Shown here one piece after another: positions 35,144 to 48,249 of a DNA stretch of 64,000 bases (its first letter is position 1; every line of letters starts with the position of its first letter). The position numbers and the translations under genes were made by a program. The notes below the pieces were generated by a model. It did no database searches. It was given only the letters and a program-made list of their open reading frames with translations, and was not told the DNA's origin. This DNA is from Xylogone sp. PMI_703 (lineage: Eukaryota; Ascomycota; Leotiomycetes), in contig JAJTUQ010000007.1 of the NCBI GenBank assembly GCA_021399445.1, forward strand, positions 434,001 to 498,000, read 5' to 3'.

Positions 35144-36287
35144 ATGAATTCCGAGAGCATGAAAGTACATTATTTAGACAACTTCTCCAGACCAAGTCTT
35201 CGGTTATCTGCAGTTTTAGAGATGATAGGCTATGTCTTTGCTCTTATCCCATTATTATTCTTATTCTCTGGTCCTATATCGCAAGTTTTGTATGGCACAG
35301 ATCGAAAACCATCGAATGCAAATTTTAATCTCAATGAATCTTTCATTGCGACTAACGAGCCCCTGAATTGTCCGTCACATAGTTATAACACCCACATATT
35401 TTCTTATGAACCACTTGTGATTTACATCGAGGGGTTTTTGAGTGATGATGAATCTGCACATCTATTAGAAATCAGGTATCTTTTTTTTATTTTAATTTTG
35501 AACATATTTTATTTTCCTATCCATCATGGAGGATTTTGATTTTGTTACCCGGATATTCCGGGATTTTATTCTCTGCTACGTCTGCTAATTATCAACTTCC
35601 TTGTGACTACTTTCTTCCTTCTACCATTTCTTTTCTAATATTATTTTCGTTCTGAAATCATGGTTATGTTACCGGTGCTAATTCTCTAGTGAAAATAACT
35701 ATGCACCATCTACTATAACTACGGGTAGTGAAACAACTATCGATACCTCGATACGCCAATCCAGTGTTGCTCTTATAGATCGTACTGATACTGTCCGCTG
35801 CATTGAGCATCGTGCTCGAGCTTTTCAAGGCTGGAATGAAAACTTACATATTGAGCGTCTGCGGACTCAGCTGTATGGTCCTGGTGGGCACTATGTACAC
35901 CATTATGATTGGAGCGGCGCACGGAGAGGCGTGGACCGTGTAAGTACATTTATGGTGTATGTTGATGCGGATTGCAAAGGTGGTGGAACGGAGTTTCCCA
36001 GACTGAAGATGCCGATGGCTGGAAAGGATGGAACAGGAGTCGAAAAGAGATGGTGTGAGTTCCTAGAATGCGAGTGTAATGTTGAAAGTTCAGAGGAACG
36101 AGCATTAGAAAATGGTAACCGGACTAGTGAGGTCGTCGTATTCAAACCAATCAAGGGAAATGCTGTTTTTTGGGAGAATATCAACAGAAGAAATGGCCGA
36201 GGATATGAGGAGACATGGCATGCTGGACTACCAGTGATTAATGGAACTAAAGTTGGACTTAATATTTGGAGTTGGGGGACAGTCTAA
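35144..36287 (+). CDS. prolyl 4-hydroxylase-type 2-oxoglutarate/Fe(II) dioxygenase
   Basis: Two exons, 35144-35475 and 35690-36287, give 309 residues. The 214-bp intron is long for this window. An N-terminal hydrophobic helix (residues about 27-47, MIGYVFALIPLLFLFSG) looks like a signal anchor. The catalytic fold holds all the metal and cosubstrate residues: the HxD pair at His182 and Asp184 in HHYDWSG, the distal His288 in TWHAGLPV, and Lys298 for 2-oxoglutarate in TKVGLNIW. The substrate may be proline in a secretory or membrane protein, but fungal members of this family also modify other molecules. The TM anchor suggests the active site faces the ER/Golgi lumen. Family certain, substrate unknown. 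Confidence 0.9.
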
Positions 36288-37409
36288 GAGAGATCCTAGA
36301 CCAAGAATCAATATTAGAAGTCCTTATAACCCATATTATCACTTATATCTGCAGCTGTATATTAATGATATAACTAATATGGAGACTCCGTACTGGCATG
36401 TGGAACACTGATTTATTCTGTCCCTATGTCTCTATACTAGGTGTATCTAATCAGAAACCAGACAAACAAAAGAAATGCACGAGAAGGGATTGCAAAGACC
36501 TAGTCAGCTCTCGCTTCTTCGTTCTAAAGTACTTGGCAAATAAGGGATGGTTAGTTGAGCCCTGTCAAAAAGTATGAAATGGTGATACCACTAATAAAAG
36601 TGATGAGGAAGCCTCAGGGTATCCAAAAATAAAAAAGTTCGGCCCGGTGTCGAATGCCTACATCTTTTGTCGAATCGAAAGTCGTTTTTTGGTGTGGTGT
36701 TTACCCAAATCGATCCTCTCAGAAGATGGGTTTGTCCAGACCGAGCTAGCCAACTGCGGCCTTCCCATCTTCTTGTAGGCCACCCTTTTATTCTGGGATA
36801 TGTGGTTATCGTAGCTGACGCATCATCCATTGTTTTATTAGATAGAGTAACTAATATCAATCAACAGAGCTTATCTTGACAGATCCAAATCTAGCTACAA
36901 AATAGCATTTTATTACCATCACCATAACCAAAACTAAATTGAAAGGAGGGTCTAGAATGGTTTGACTATACCAAGATAGCTTAAGGTATGCTTATGGAAT
37001 CACACCACACTTATTCCTCTGGCATCTGGTGGAAGGAAGTCAATGCGACCCTTCTAAGATTTGTGAGATTGTTTGCTGGATAGATCTAGATGAAGCGAAC
37101 CCTAGATCAATCATTCATAGGAATATTTGCCTTAGAAGGTTTGACTGCAAAAATTCCTGGAACATAAATGGAAGAAGGATGAGACGAATGATGACGAGTC
37201 ATGTTTGCATTAATCTTTCGATTTATTATCTGGTAGAAAGACGTGTAGCAGAGAACTAATGTCAAAACACCAACACAAAAAATTATCAACATTTGCTGTG
37301 CCTGACAGACGACCATAGTATTCAAGAAAACATATTTGCTACCAATAATGTAGTTCCTAAACCCAATATTTGATGTAATGAGCCTGAAAGCAATCGTTGC
37401 CTTTGTTTG
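36288..37409. other. intergenic, AT-rich
   Basis: No gene is supported. Short open frames on both strands overlap and show no motif. A stretch at about 36.85 kb resembles an isolated branch-site plus acceptor (CTAATATCAATCAACAG), nearly the same as that in the aminotransferase intron ending at 21727. Confidence 0.45.
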
Positions 37410-38223
37410 ATGGAAAGCAAACATAACTTTGCAGCAGATCTCTATGCTCTACGCATGAATGATTCAGTTCCAACCTTAAAAATACTATCAAACTTGGCTT
37501 CAAGTCTGGTGGTTCAAGTGGACAGTGTAACGGATATCTACATAAGACTCATAAAAGAAGTAAATTGTAGCTTATGGAGAGGGTTCATAACAGCAGGGTA
37601 TACACTGGTGGATTCTACTGGACTGTATTGAACACAAGACGAAACTAGAAATGGATTCTAGCAAGGCAGAAAGGGAAGTTTTAAGGAAGACGGACAACAC
37701 ATCGAGGTGCCTGCATAATGGGTTAGCAGCAATGAGAGTATCGATACAGGAATTAAACAATTCAAAGGAGTTTGAAGAGATTACAGAACCTGCTGGCTTA
37801 ACACGGCTCTCCAGGATCGTAGATCTCTTCCAGACGTATTTCAGTGCCGGCATTATTATACTACAGGAAGCGGCTATTATCGCCATAAGAGAGGAGCTTC
37901 TATTCTTCTGTGACGATATTGCGGGCGTTCATGGATTATGCATCGATAGTACAGATCTGCAAGCGCTCAGATCTGCTTTACTCGTCCCTCTAGCATTCTT
38001 GGATCAGGACAAACTAACCAAGTGTGATGAATGGATGAATGACATATATCATCATCTTGAAATTGTAGAAAGTGGGTTGAATAATTGGACAGAGGTGGGG
38101 ATTCCCCTGAGGCAATTGCGCGCCGATTTGGTTGGCATGCATTCTCACTTCAGTCCTGTGAATACTGGCAACGGTGGCGGTGACGACAGCAAAGGCGAAC
38201 CGAGCTGCATAGAAGAGATATGA
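37410..38223 (+). CDS. hypothetical protein, helical, unknown family
   Basis: I do not recognise this protein. The longest uninterrupted frame is 37651-38223 (190 codons). Joining 37410-37597 to 37662-38223 across a 64-bp GTATAC...TTCTAG intron gives a continuous 249-residue protein with no stop and a conventional Met start, and I prefer that model. The sequence is predicted-helix-like, with heptads of Leu/Ile (LFQTYFSAGIIILQEAAIIA, LRSALLVPLAFLDQDKL), and ends with a Gly/Asp-rich tail. It has no signal peptide or transmembrane segment. It lies in an AT-rich stretch between the hydroxylase and CRIPT, pointing towards the 3' end of CRIPT. It may be a lineage-specific gene. Existence is only moderately sure. 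Confidence 0.42.
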
Positions 38224-38402
38224 TGGTAACCTATCTAATGTGAATATTGTAGATTTCGATCCATAAATTCTAAATGATCCCTAGGTACCTGTTGATTGTT
38301 CCGATTGAGAGAATAATTCCAGGCATCCACCGCCAACGCCAAACCCAATCAAACGCCCTTTCGGTACATAACTGAATGCTTCATATTGTTTTATGCCATT
38401 AA

Positions 38403-38922
38403 TCATTTGAGTGTAAATTTCTGACCGGATATCACAGGCGCAGAGGCGCTTGATTTTACATTTGATTTGCCGCACATTGAACATGCTAAACTTCTGTTAG
38501 ACTGTGTAAAGGGAGCGGGAGTGGATATACCAACCATTAGCCTGGTAAGCACATCTCTGGCAGTATTTGTGGCCCTGGTCCACCTTTGTCTTGCAAGTTG
38601 AGCATGAACTATAGCAGCGGTTAGAGGCCATATATCTGTGAATCAACCAGTATTTTCTTACCTCGAATAGGCGGCGTAGGGATTTCTGGCCGATTTCGAT
38701 AATAGTTTGCTCTAGGAGTTGGTTAGAAACGTTGCGCGAGAAATTGTATATTGCTAGATCTACCTTCGTCACACCGTTATTGCCCAATGTCGCAGACGGT
38801 TTACCAGAGTCTTTAGAGGAAGAGGAAGCCGGGGAGCCGTAGTATATTTCGCTCTTCTTTTTGACCCCTGGCGTTGCCAGTGTTGTCGTCTTCATGATTT
38901 TCTGACATTTTGCGCAGACCAT
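38403..38922 (-). CDS. CRIPT zinc-binding protein
   Basis: Four exons (38764-38922, 38662-38711, 38535-38608, 38403-38485) encode 121 residues, slightly longer than the animal protein of about 100. The start MVCAKCQKIM and the later CSTCKTKVDQ, YCQRCAYQ and CSMCGKSNV supply the CxxC pairs typical of the family. The conserved KLLSKSARNPYAAYSS block is made only when introns 1 and 2 are removed. Intron 3 uses a weaker donor, GTTGGT. An upstream in-frame Met at 39027 would add 35 unrelated residues, so I chose 38922. CRIPT was named for binding PDZ domains in neurons; in humans it is also found in an activated minor spliceosome. Its role in moulds is unclear. It is divergent from the flippase gene. 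Confidence 0.88.
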
Positions 38923-39457
38923 TTTGAGCACGGTTGTAATGGGGTAATGCTGGAACAAATTGACAGTGACGTCGTGGCGATAGAGATGCAGTGGTGGAGA
39001 AGAGGCTGAGGTTGGTTCCGGAAACATTAAAAAGTGGCTAGGCAGGGATTGGCCGCCACTATACTAAGTTTGGCACGTAAGCCCTTATTTTGGGAGCTGC
39101 TGATGAACAACGGCATCCAGATGCAAAGATCGTGTTAATATACTCTAAACTTGCTAATATTCAGATTTTCAATAGAGCGCTATCCAGATCAGTTTTGGAT
39201 ACAAATCGTATCACGCTATGTGTATTAAGACCCGCTAACGAATTGCCTGCCATCGTCTGAAGCCTCGTCAGCATTCGGATCCTAAGGGAGGCTATGCAGC
39301 TTGGACTTGAATTCTTACTTTTGGCAACTCGCGACAACACCACGAACATCAATAGGAAACAATCAAACAACGGCATTGAAATCGATTACTTTCTCAAATT
39401 TGGAGCGCAATTTGCGCATTCTTTCCTTGAATAAGCTCTTGGGTAGCTGCTTCCAGC
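38923..39457. promoter_or_regulatory. divergent promoter region of CRIPT and Drs2
   Basis: About 535 bases between the two start codons. No gene is supported. An open frame from 39301 runs into the flippase start in another frame and is not conserved-looking. Confidence 0.45.
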
Positions 39458-42400
39458 ATGGCAGGACGGCCTCAAGGGCAGTCCTCCAACAATCGCGATG
39501 ATCTCCTCCTTGACTTGAATGATGATGAACAACCTGTATACCATGCCGGGAGCCGGTCTGCTATCAACGATGATGATCTCTTACGCGCCTACAATGCGGA
39601 CCACGATGATAGGAATCCACGTCCGTCTGTTTCTTATGATGACTTCGTTGGGGGTGGAGGCTCCTATCCTCCAACGAGAGATCTACCAGGTGGCCCGGGC
39701 ACCCTTTCAGCTAATAATGCTGGACCATATATGGCTGGACGGGATAGAACGTATAGCCAGACTTCTGGGCTGGACAATTATCAGCGGTACGCAGACGACA
39801 TGGACGATTACCCTGAAGATGGCCAGTCGTATTACCAGCAAGGCGGGGCCATAGAAGATGCATCTGGACACATGGGTGGAAGACCGAAAAATCGGAATAG
39901 CGTCTTGAGTATGGGTGGAGGACTGATGGGGAGGGCTAAAACTATGTTGGGGATGGGGCCACAATACTCGGAAATGGACTTGCCTTTGACAGAGGCTGGT
40001 GCTGCAGCACAAGCAGAGAGCCATTCTTCGACTACCGGAGCGCCGTCTAAAAGTAAATTTGATCTGGGAAATTTCAAGTTTGGATTTGGCAGGGGGAAAG
40101 TGGACCCTTCGACCCTAGGTCCAAGAATAATACATCTGAACAATCCTCCAGCAAATAGTGCAAATAAGTATGTGGACAACCATATATCTACCGCAAAATA
40201 CAACATCGCAACCTTTCTTCCGAAATTCTTGTTTGAACAATTCTCAAAATTCGCCAACTTGTTCTTCCTGTTCACTGCCGCCTTACAACAAATCCCAAAT
40301 ATATCACCTACGAATCGGTATACCACCATTGGTCCTTTGATCCTCGTGCTTCTGGTCTCTGCAGGAAAAGAAGCAGTGGAGGACTACAGAAGAAAGTCAT
40401 CCGATAAATCATTGAACAACTCCAAAGCGCGGGTTTTGCGTGGATCGTCTTTCGTCGACACGAAATGGGTGAATGTTGCTGTGGGAGATATAATTAGAGT
40501 TGAATCGGAGGAACCCTTTCCGGCAGACATTATCCTGTTGGCAAGTTCGGAACCTGAGGGACTTTGTTATATTGAAACCGCCAATTTGGATGGCGAGACC
40601 AATCTCAAAATCAAGCAAGCTATTCCTGAGACATGTGTCATGGTTAGTCCAAGCGAACTTAGCAGACTCGGTGGTAGGATACGTTCCGAACAACCAAACA
40701 GCAGCCTCTACACGTATGAAGGAACTTTAACAATGGCCTCTGGTGGAGGAGAGAAAGAACTCCCACTCCAACCAGATCAACTACTGCTTCGTGGTGCGAC
40801 TCTACGAAATACCCCTTGGATTCACGGAGTGGTTGTGTTTACTGGCCACGAGACGAAGCTCATGAGAAATGCTACAGCTACCCCTATTAAACGAACCGCC
40901 GTTGAAAGGCAGCTCAATATCCTCGTTTTGCTCTTAGTAGCAATTTTGATTGCTTTGAGTGTTATAAGCTCTGTAGGCGATCTTGTTATTCGAGCTGTGC
41001 ACGGAAAGCAGCTACCTTATTTGGGTTATGCCGCTTCATCTTCTGCCTCAGCGCAAGTAAAGAACTTTTTTTCCGATATCTTCACTTACTGGGTGCTTTA
41101 CTCCGCGCTTGTCCCTATCTCACTCTTTGTTACTGTGGAGCTGGTGAAATATTGGCAGGCCATACTTATCAATGATGACTTGGATATGTATTACGATAAA
41201 ATGGATACCCCCGCTGTTTGCCGTACGTCGAGTTTGGTTGAGGAACTCGGTATGGTCGAGTATATCTTCTCGGACAAGACCGGCACACTGACTTGCAACC
41301 AAATGGAGTTTAAGCAGTGTTCTATCGCTGGCATCCAGTATGCTGAAGACGTGCCCGAGGACCGACGGGTAACTGTGCAAGACGGAGTAGAGGTCGGGAT
41401 TCACGACTTCAAACGGCTCAAGGAGAATCTGGCCAATCACGAGTCCTCAATTGCTATACATCACTTCTTGTCATTACTTGCAACCTGCCATACTGTTATC
41501 CCCGAAAGAAGTGAGGAAAAAGGCGGTGCAATCAAATACCAAGCTGCATCCCCAGATGAAGGAGCTCTAGTTGAGGGAGCTGTCTTGATGGGCTATCAGT
41601 TCACGGCACGAAAGCCACGATCGGTAATGATTTCAGCCCAAGGCCAGGAATTGGAATATGAGCTGTTAGCAGTATGCGAGTTCAACTCTACCAGAAAGCG
41701 TATGTCTGCCATCTTCCGTTGTCCTGATGGGAAAATCAGGTGCTATTGTAAAGGTGCCGATACGGTTATTCTTGAGCGTCTCAACAACGACAATCCCCAC
41801 ATCGAAGCTACATTGCAACATCTTGAAGAGTATGCCTCGGAAGGTTTGAGAACACTGTGTCTTGCAATGCGAGAAATTCCTGAGGAAGAGTTCCGACAAT
41901 GGTGGGCTATCTTTGACAAGGCGCAAACTACTGTCAGCGGAAACAGAGCCGATGAGTTAGATAAAGCGGCAGAGCTAATGGAGAAAGACATGTATCTTCT
42001 TGGTGCAACTGCTATTGAGGATCGTTTGCAAGATGGTGTTCCGGAGACTATCCACACTCTTCAAGAAGCGGGGATTAAGGTGTGGGTGTTAACCGGGGAT
42101 CGTCAAGAAACAGCTATCAATATCGGTATGAGTTGCAAGCTGATCAGTGAAGATATGACTCTGTTGATTGTTAATGAGGAGAATGCCGCGGCTACAAGGG
42201 ACAATATTCAGAAGAAGCTAGACGCTATTCGTAACCAGGGAGATTCCAGTATTGCATTGGAGACACTTGCACTTATAATTGACGGCAAATCATTGACCTA
42301 CGCCCTCGAAAAAGACCTGGAAAAGAACTTCTTGGATCTTGCTGTTATGTGTAAGGCTGTCATTTGCTGTCGTGTCTCCCCCCTGCAAAAAGCTTTGGTA

Positions 42401-43725
42401 GTAAAGCTTGTCAAGCGCAACCTGAAGTCTATCCTTCTGGCTATTGGAGATGGTGCCAACGATGTATCCATGATTCAGGCTGCACATATCGGTGTTGGCA
42501 TCAGTGGAATGGAAGGTCTTCAAGCTGCCCGCAGCGCCGATGTTGCCATTGGACAGTTTAGATACTTAAGGAAGCTGCTTCTCGTACACGGTGCTTGGAG
42601 TTATCATCGGATTAGCAAAGTCATTCTCTATTCTTTCTACAAGAATATTACTCTCTATATGACCCAATTCTGGGTAGGTAACACCACTCATTGCTAGTTT
42701 GAACTAAAAGCTAACATTTCGAAGTATTCGTTCCAAAATGCCTTCTCTGGTGAGGTTATATATGAGTCCTGGACTCTGTCTTTCTACAACGTATTCTTCA
42801 CCGTTCTACCGCCTCTTGCCATGGGTATCTTTGATCAATTTGTGTCAGCTCGTCTCCTGGATCGATACCCGCAGCTTTACCAGCTTGGACAGAACAACAC
42901 CTTCTTTAGGATGCATTCATTTTTCTCCTGGATCATCAATGGCTTTTATCACTCACTAGTATTATACATACTGGCCGAGATATTCTGGTGGAACGATGGA
43001 CCACAGAGTGACGGCAAGATTGCTGGACATTGGGTTTGGGGTACGGCATTGTACACTGCTGTCTTAGCTACAGTGCTGGGTAAGGCTGCACTCGTCACAA
43101 ACATTTGGACAAAGTACCATGTCATTGCGATACCTGGCAGCTTCCTCATATGGATGGCATTCGTCGCAGTATATGCAACTGTTGCGCCTAAACTTGGTTT
43201 CTCGACTGAATATGAAGGTGTTGTCCCAAGGCTGTTTCCGAGTGCGTTATTCTGGCTACAACTACTTGTGCTACCGGTGTTATGTCTGGCGAGAGATTTC
43301 GCCTGGAAATAGTAAGTCTTGCTCATACCTATTTTGGGAGATATTGTACACTAACACTGGAATAGTGCAAAACGCATGTACTACCCACAAAGTTACCATC
43401 ACATCCAGGAAATTCAGAAGTACAATATCCAAGATTACAGGCCAAGGTATGTCTAGTCGTCCACTTTGCATTCAATTCCCATGAACTGTCACTCTTGTCC
43501 TTCCATTGAATTCACGACTGACCCCCTTTTAGAATGGAGCAATTCCAAAAGGCGATCCGCAAAGTTCGACAGGTTCAACGTATGCGCAAACAGCGTGGCT
43601 ACGCCTTCTCGCAGGCAGACGAGTCTCAAACGAGGGTATTGCAGGCCTACGATACCACTCGGGAGCGTGGTCGGTATGGAGAAATGGCGAGTTCCAGACC
43701 TGATGCACGTGGAACGGGATTTTAA
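39458..43725 (+). CDS. drs2: Drs2-type P4-ATPase phospholipid flippase
   Basis: Four exons (39458-42673, 42725-43311, 43366-43446, 43533-43725) give 1358 residues, normal for the family. It moves phosphatidylserine and phosphatidylethanolamine to the cytosolic leaflet of trans-Golgi and endosomal membranes, with a Cdc50-type partner. Motifs in order: PAENKYVDNHIST-like entry region (NPPANSANKYVDNHISTAKY), the actuator LDGETNLK, the phosphorylation motif DKTGTLT with Asp at 606, the nucleotide site KGADTVILERL, TGDRQETAINIG, and the hinge GDGANDVSMIQAAHIGVGI. Helices fill both the exon 1 region and exon 2. The tail QEIQKYNIQDYRPRMEQFQK is characteristic of Drs2 rather than Dnf flippases. In yeast this tail autoinhibits the pump until PI4P binds. 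The N-terminus is acidic and Gly/Tyr-rich. Confidence 0.96.
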
Positions 43726-46700
43726 TGAATTTTTACTTTGATGTGAAATGGAGGGGAGTCCTTTGTTATATGAGAAAGTGATGAACGAATCCGGCGTGGA
43801 AACTTTTGTTTTATTTGTAAAATAAGGGGCCCTACTTATGGATTTGACATTTGGGAATTAGAAAATCTACGGTGTATGTTTTTTTGGTTTCATCCAAGCT
43901 TTGTGTGGTCCCTTGTACAGTGATGATGTTCTGGTTGTATAATGCTCCATTTGACGTAGTGGAGTGATTGTCAATGGCCATAATATTTTGTTGAGACTAT
44001 ATTCTCCGCGTTCTATCGAAAAGCCTCCATTTACTCGGCTTTGCAGATACTACCAGCTTGCTTTGCTTTGCAAAGAAGGAAATTGATACTTCGCTACTCA
44101 CACATACAGGCAGTTACTCTCTAAGTGGAGGCAACCTTGATGAACAACCTCTCTGGCAGCCTATTGCAATCAATATCAATAGGCGCAAAGTCATGCCCAT
44201 CACCAATCCCACCTTATCGTAAAATGTGTCATTGCTAGAAGTTCGTAGATTAATCAACAGGCATGATAATTCCATCTTCGAACCCAAACTTCCACGATCA
44301 CAAGCCACGATAAACTGGAATCTCAACACTCATTGCGTTGACTGACTGACTGTAACTTACTCTGAAAATAGCACATACTCACATACTAAATACCAAATGA
44401 ACTCACCCAATCATCAATCAAATGCCATTCCTCTCCACTCCCACCCACCAAGCCAATACCGCAACACCGCTTCATAACTGCCTTAAGGCATTGCATGGCA
44501 TTACAAACAAAAAAGAAATTGACTCACCAAAAGCCTAAACAAACCGAGCAAAGTTTCCACATATACGTATGGGTTGTACGTACCACTTCCTAAAAGTCAT
44601 GCCACAATGATTTTTACCCTCCAGGGCGTTTGAAACAGTGTGCTTGCCTGCCCGTACGAAAAGTCCAGAATTACTGGACCCAGAATTTTACAGAAATTTC
44701 TCTCTCTGCTTTGAGGTTCTAGAATGGCTGGGATGCATGATTTCGTCATTGCAATGAACGCATTTTCACATTTCCCTCCGTGCGTGCAGAGATGTTTGGG
44801 TTTGAGTGTACGCAATCACCGTTGCACGGGATCGTATTCATTGGCTGAGAGGGGAAGGGGAAGTACCGCGCACCCCAATCACGTACCAGTACGGACTCTT
44901 CTCCCACGGCTTCCTTTGCTTTCTCTATGGTTGATGGGAAACCAGTAACCAATGCATATGTACACGCTTGTGTATTGAAGAAAGAAAAATTTTAAGATAA
45001 TTTTTTTCTTTCGACCTTGTCAGAAGCGGGGCGCGGAGGATTTATTCTGTGCACTCCCTTTTTTTCTTTGCTTTTTCTCCTTGGGCGCTTCTCTTAAGAG
45101 CCCTATATTGAAACACGTGTACCGGGGAGACGACGGCTATGTGAACTACCTCAGACTACCATCATATTGCCGCATGAAATAAGGGTGGCTAGTGTGGTGA
45201 TAGTTCAGTAGTGGGCATGGCCAGCAAGGCGAAGCGTAGCCGTTGCCGTTGCGGGTCCCGCCCATGCAAAAAAGGGGTTGATATAGTCGAAGCCCCGCTT
45301 AATGGGTTTTGTGGAAAGGAGGGAATAATGGAGCTGAGTTTTTTTGTGGATTGTGATTAATTGAGATTTCAATTATTGTTGTGTCTTAGAGTATGGTTCG
45401 TACGCTGTAGTGCTAAAAAAAGAAAAGCGGTATCAAAGAGATCTCGAACCTAGGTACACGAGTTGGGATCCGCTCGGAGATATCCGGGAAGGATTGTACT
45501 GAATTAGAAACAAAAAGTCTTTATCGAAAGCACCGGTACTATAGCTTTTGATTGTATTATACGGGTCAACCTTGATAGAGTAATTATAGCTGTTGTTGTG
45601 ACGCAACAGGCTGATGTCAAGATAACGTTAGGCTGAGATCTCTGGTACCGATATCAAAGACCATGTTGAAACACCCAGTAGCAAGGTCCCAGTTCCATCC
45701 GATGTCGGGTTTTACTGATTGACAAGTATGATTTATCAGTGACAGAGGTGATGATGCATTGTAGTTGTAACTCTCTTATCTCGCTGTAAGCCGATGTCGC
45801 ATTGTCAGCTGTCTTGGGCGGTGTCTTACTCTCTAGAAGCTGCGTGGTTGTACTCGGACAAGACAAGAGATAAGAGAAGAGATGGTTATCTAAGCAAGGC
45901 TGGGATGATTGGGATGAGCATGTTTCTACTCCGTAGCAAAGTACTGCCTTGTACCGATGATATCCACCAAGGTTGGTTTCACAACTGGGTTGATTAATTA
46001 ATTGGGCCCTCAACCCGACACTCCCAGCGTCTAGAAAACGTCAAGAGTCAGAAGTCGGATGTCAAGAGTCATAATCAGAAAGGTGTGTGTGTGCTAGGAC
46101 AGGCATCACTGGCTGCAAGAAGCCACATGCCACGAGGTTTTGAGAGATTGATTTATCCGCTTGGATGATTGAAGATCCAACTGAATGGGCTGTATCATGT
46201 CCTTCCAATCACACTGCTAGCGTCGTCTGCAGCTTTTTCGCAGGAGATGCTCCTGGAGAGGCGAGAGAGGGCAGCGCTAACGACGGCTTTCCCATTCAGG
46301 CATCGTAGCCGAACCAGGCACCCAGCACACTTCGACACAAATCAGTTATCGCACACACACGAGATATGCATAAAATAATGCCCCAGCAGCAAAGAGCAGA
46401 AGAGAAGAAAGGAAGGATCCACTTGCATAATCCCGCCCAGCCTGTGCCTGCGAGGCCCTGGGCTTGCTGCAGCCCGAAGCCAACCGGTGCCAGTGCCTGG
46501 GGTCAGGTGGGAACAGCTGTTGGGCTGGATGGTGGTTTGAGGGTGTGCGATCAGAAACAATCATCTGCTCAGTTATTCCACAGTAATTCAGTTAATCAAT
46601 CCATCCCGCGCACGACAATTCTCTGTTCACGGCAAAATGCTTCGTTGCAGGCCCTGTGCCTGTCGGTCTAGGGCTCAGAGAGAAGATCAATTCCGAGTTG

Positions 46701-48249
46701 CTGCTTCTTGATGCTTCTGAGTCCTTCGCTTGCAGAGCGCTGCAGGAGCGCACAGTGTACAGTACAGCACCAGTACAGCGCCAGTACACATTATCACAGT
46801 GTACACGGTAAGCCTGACGGTAAGCAGTTTGCTGAGCAATAATAAGACGACGGTGTGACCCTTGCCGGGCGCCTCCATCGTTCAAGAATGCTCAATCGTC
46901 AAATGCCATTGCTCGATTCGGTGCGCCTTCGTATGTACGCACTGGACGATACGGACGCTGTTTGGAGAGGTTCATTGCACGCTATCGTATTTGATTGATT
47001 GATAGGAGACACCGAGCCTGCGGGCTGGCTGGATCTCTTTCTGCTGTTGCTGACCCTGATGGGTGCAGGGTGATCTACATCGACCCTTTCTTTCTCCACA
47101 CCCGTTACTCCGCTACACCCGGCTTCCTGCGGTGACCTTTCCTGGGGATGACTTCTTGCATTTCTTGTGAAGCCGCCGACTTCTGACCCACGACGCTGCG
47201 TCGTGAAACCCTGGGCCTCTGGTTCTTACACAGTACTCTTCTCTCTTCGCTCAGAAGCTCGGCGTGAACACTCAACCAACCACGATCAGCAAATATAGGG
47301 CGTGGGGGTTTGCAGCACAAGAGGGAGTTCCGGACTTGTGGGAAACGCTGCTGGCTTGTACGGAGTACGGTAGTTTAGGTTCCAGAGTCGCAGTCTGGCT
47401 GGGTTGCTGCGGCGTGGTACAGTGCGAATGTGTGGTGCGGTTCCAGGCAAATGGCATCTTGCTGACTGCTGCTTGTCTACAACTGCACCACTGTCCGGAG
47501 CACTACCGTCGCCAACTACTGTACAAGCAAACCAGTAATTGCGCCAGACGCTTCCTTTCCCGGCATCGTGCTCCACGCCCGGCTCGATTACCGCTGCATG
47601 GCTGGAGGCCCGCCGTGTGGGCTCCTGGCTTCGACTCGGCTCGCGGATGTTTGGAAAAAAGGGCCCAGATTGTGGATTGTGGATTTGTGGATTAACTTCT
47701 AGGGTTGCGAAGAGCTGGCTAGATCGGCACCCTGAAGGGTAAATGCGCGAGATGCAGTAGTGGCACGAGTGGTTAGGAGAGTCAAAGGTTGGTCGAACTT
47801 ATCTCTGGCTGTGCCAAAAGTTCGAGTGGTTCCATAGGTGGTGCAGCAGGAGTAGCATCAAGCAGCAGCAGCAGCGAAGTGCCGTGGTTCGGAATAGGAG
47901 CAGCAGTTCAGCAGAGTGCCATTCAAGTTCCATTCGATCGAATGCAGGCGTGGCAGGAATGGATGGACGAGAAAGCGTGGGTGAAATGTGAATGGATGCA
48001 GACTGTGTGAAAGCGGGCATTGAGTTGATGCAGCTGCATGGAGAATTTACAGCAAATACCGTAGAAGCCCCTTCTCTGTTACTGGCGCCGTGGCCTGTAG
48101 CTGTTGCGGGAGCAAAGCGGCGGTGATTTCATGATGCAATTCGCAGCTGCCATTCGCCCCCCCGCTTGCCGGTCCCCTTCGTGGCTGCTGGCGGGGGCTG
48201 TTGTACGGGTTCCTGTTTCATGGCTGAGTTTGGCCCTTGATACAGGATG
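43726..48249. other. large intergenic region, no gene supported
   Basis: About 4.5 kb without a recognisable gene. Many open frames of 60-140 codons cross on both strands, and their translations are Arg/Ser/Cys-rich without motifs. I see short repeated words such as GTCAAGAGTC near 46.04-46.07 kb and CCAGTACA near 46.77 kb. Promoter elements of the next gene may lie at the right end. Confidence 0.5.

Noticed and set aside
38923..39027. Upstream Met extension of CRIPT
   Set aside because: The family starts at MVC. The added 35 residues are not family-like, so the start at 38922 was preferred.
45440..45480. Possible tRNA T-arm (TCGAACCTAGGT) on the minus strand
   Set aside because: The flanking bases do not form a paired T stem, acceptor stem or anticodon arm.
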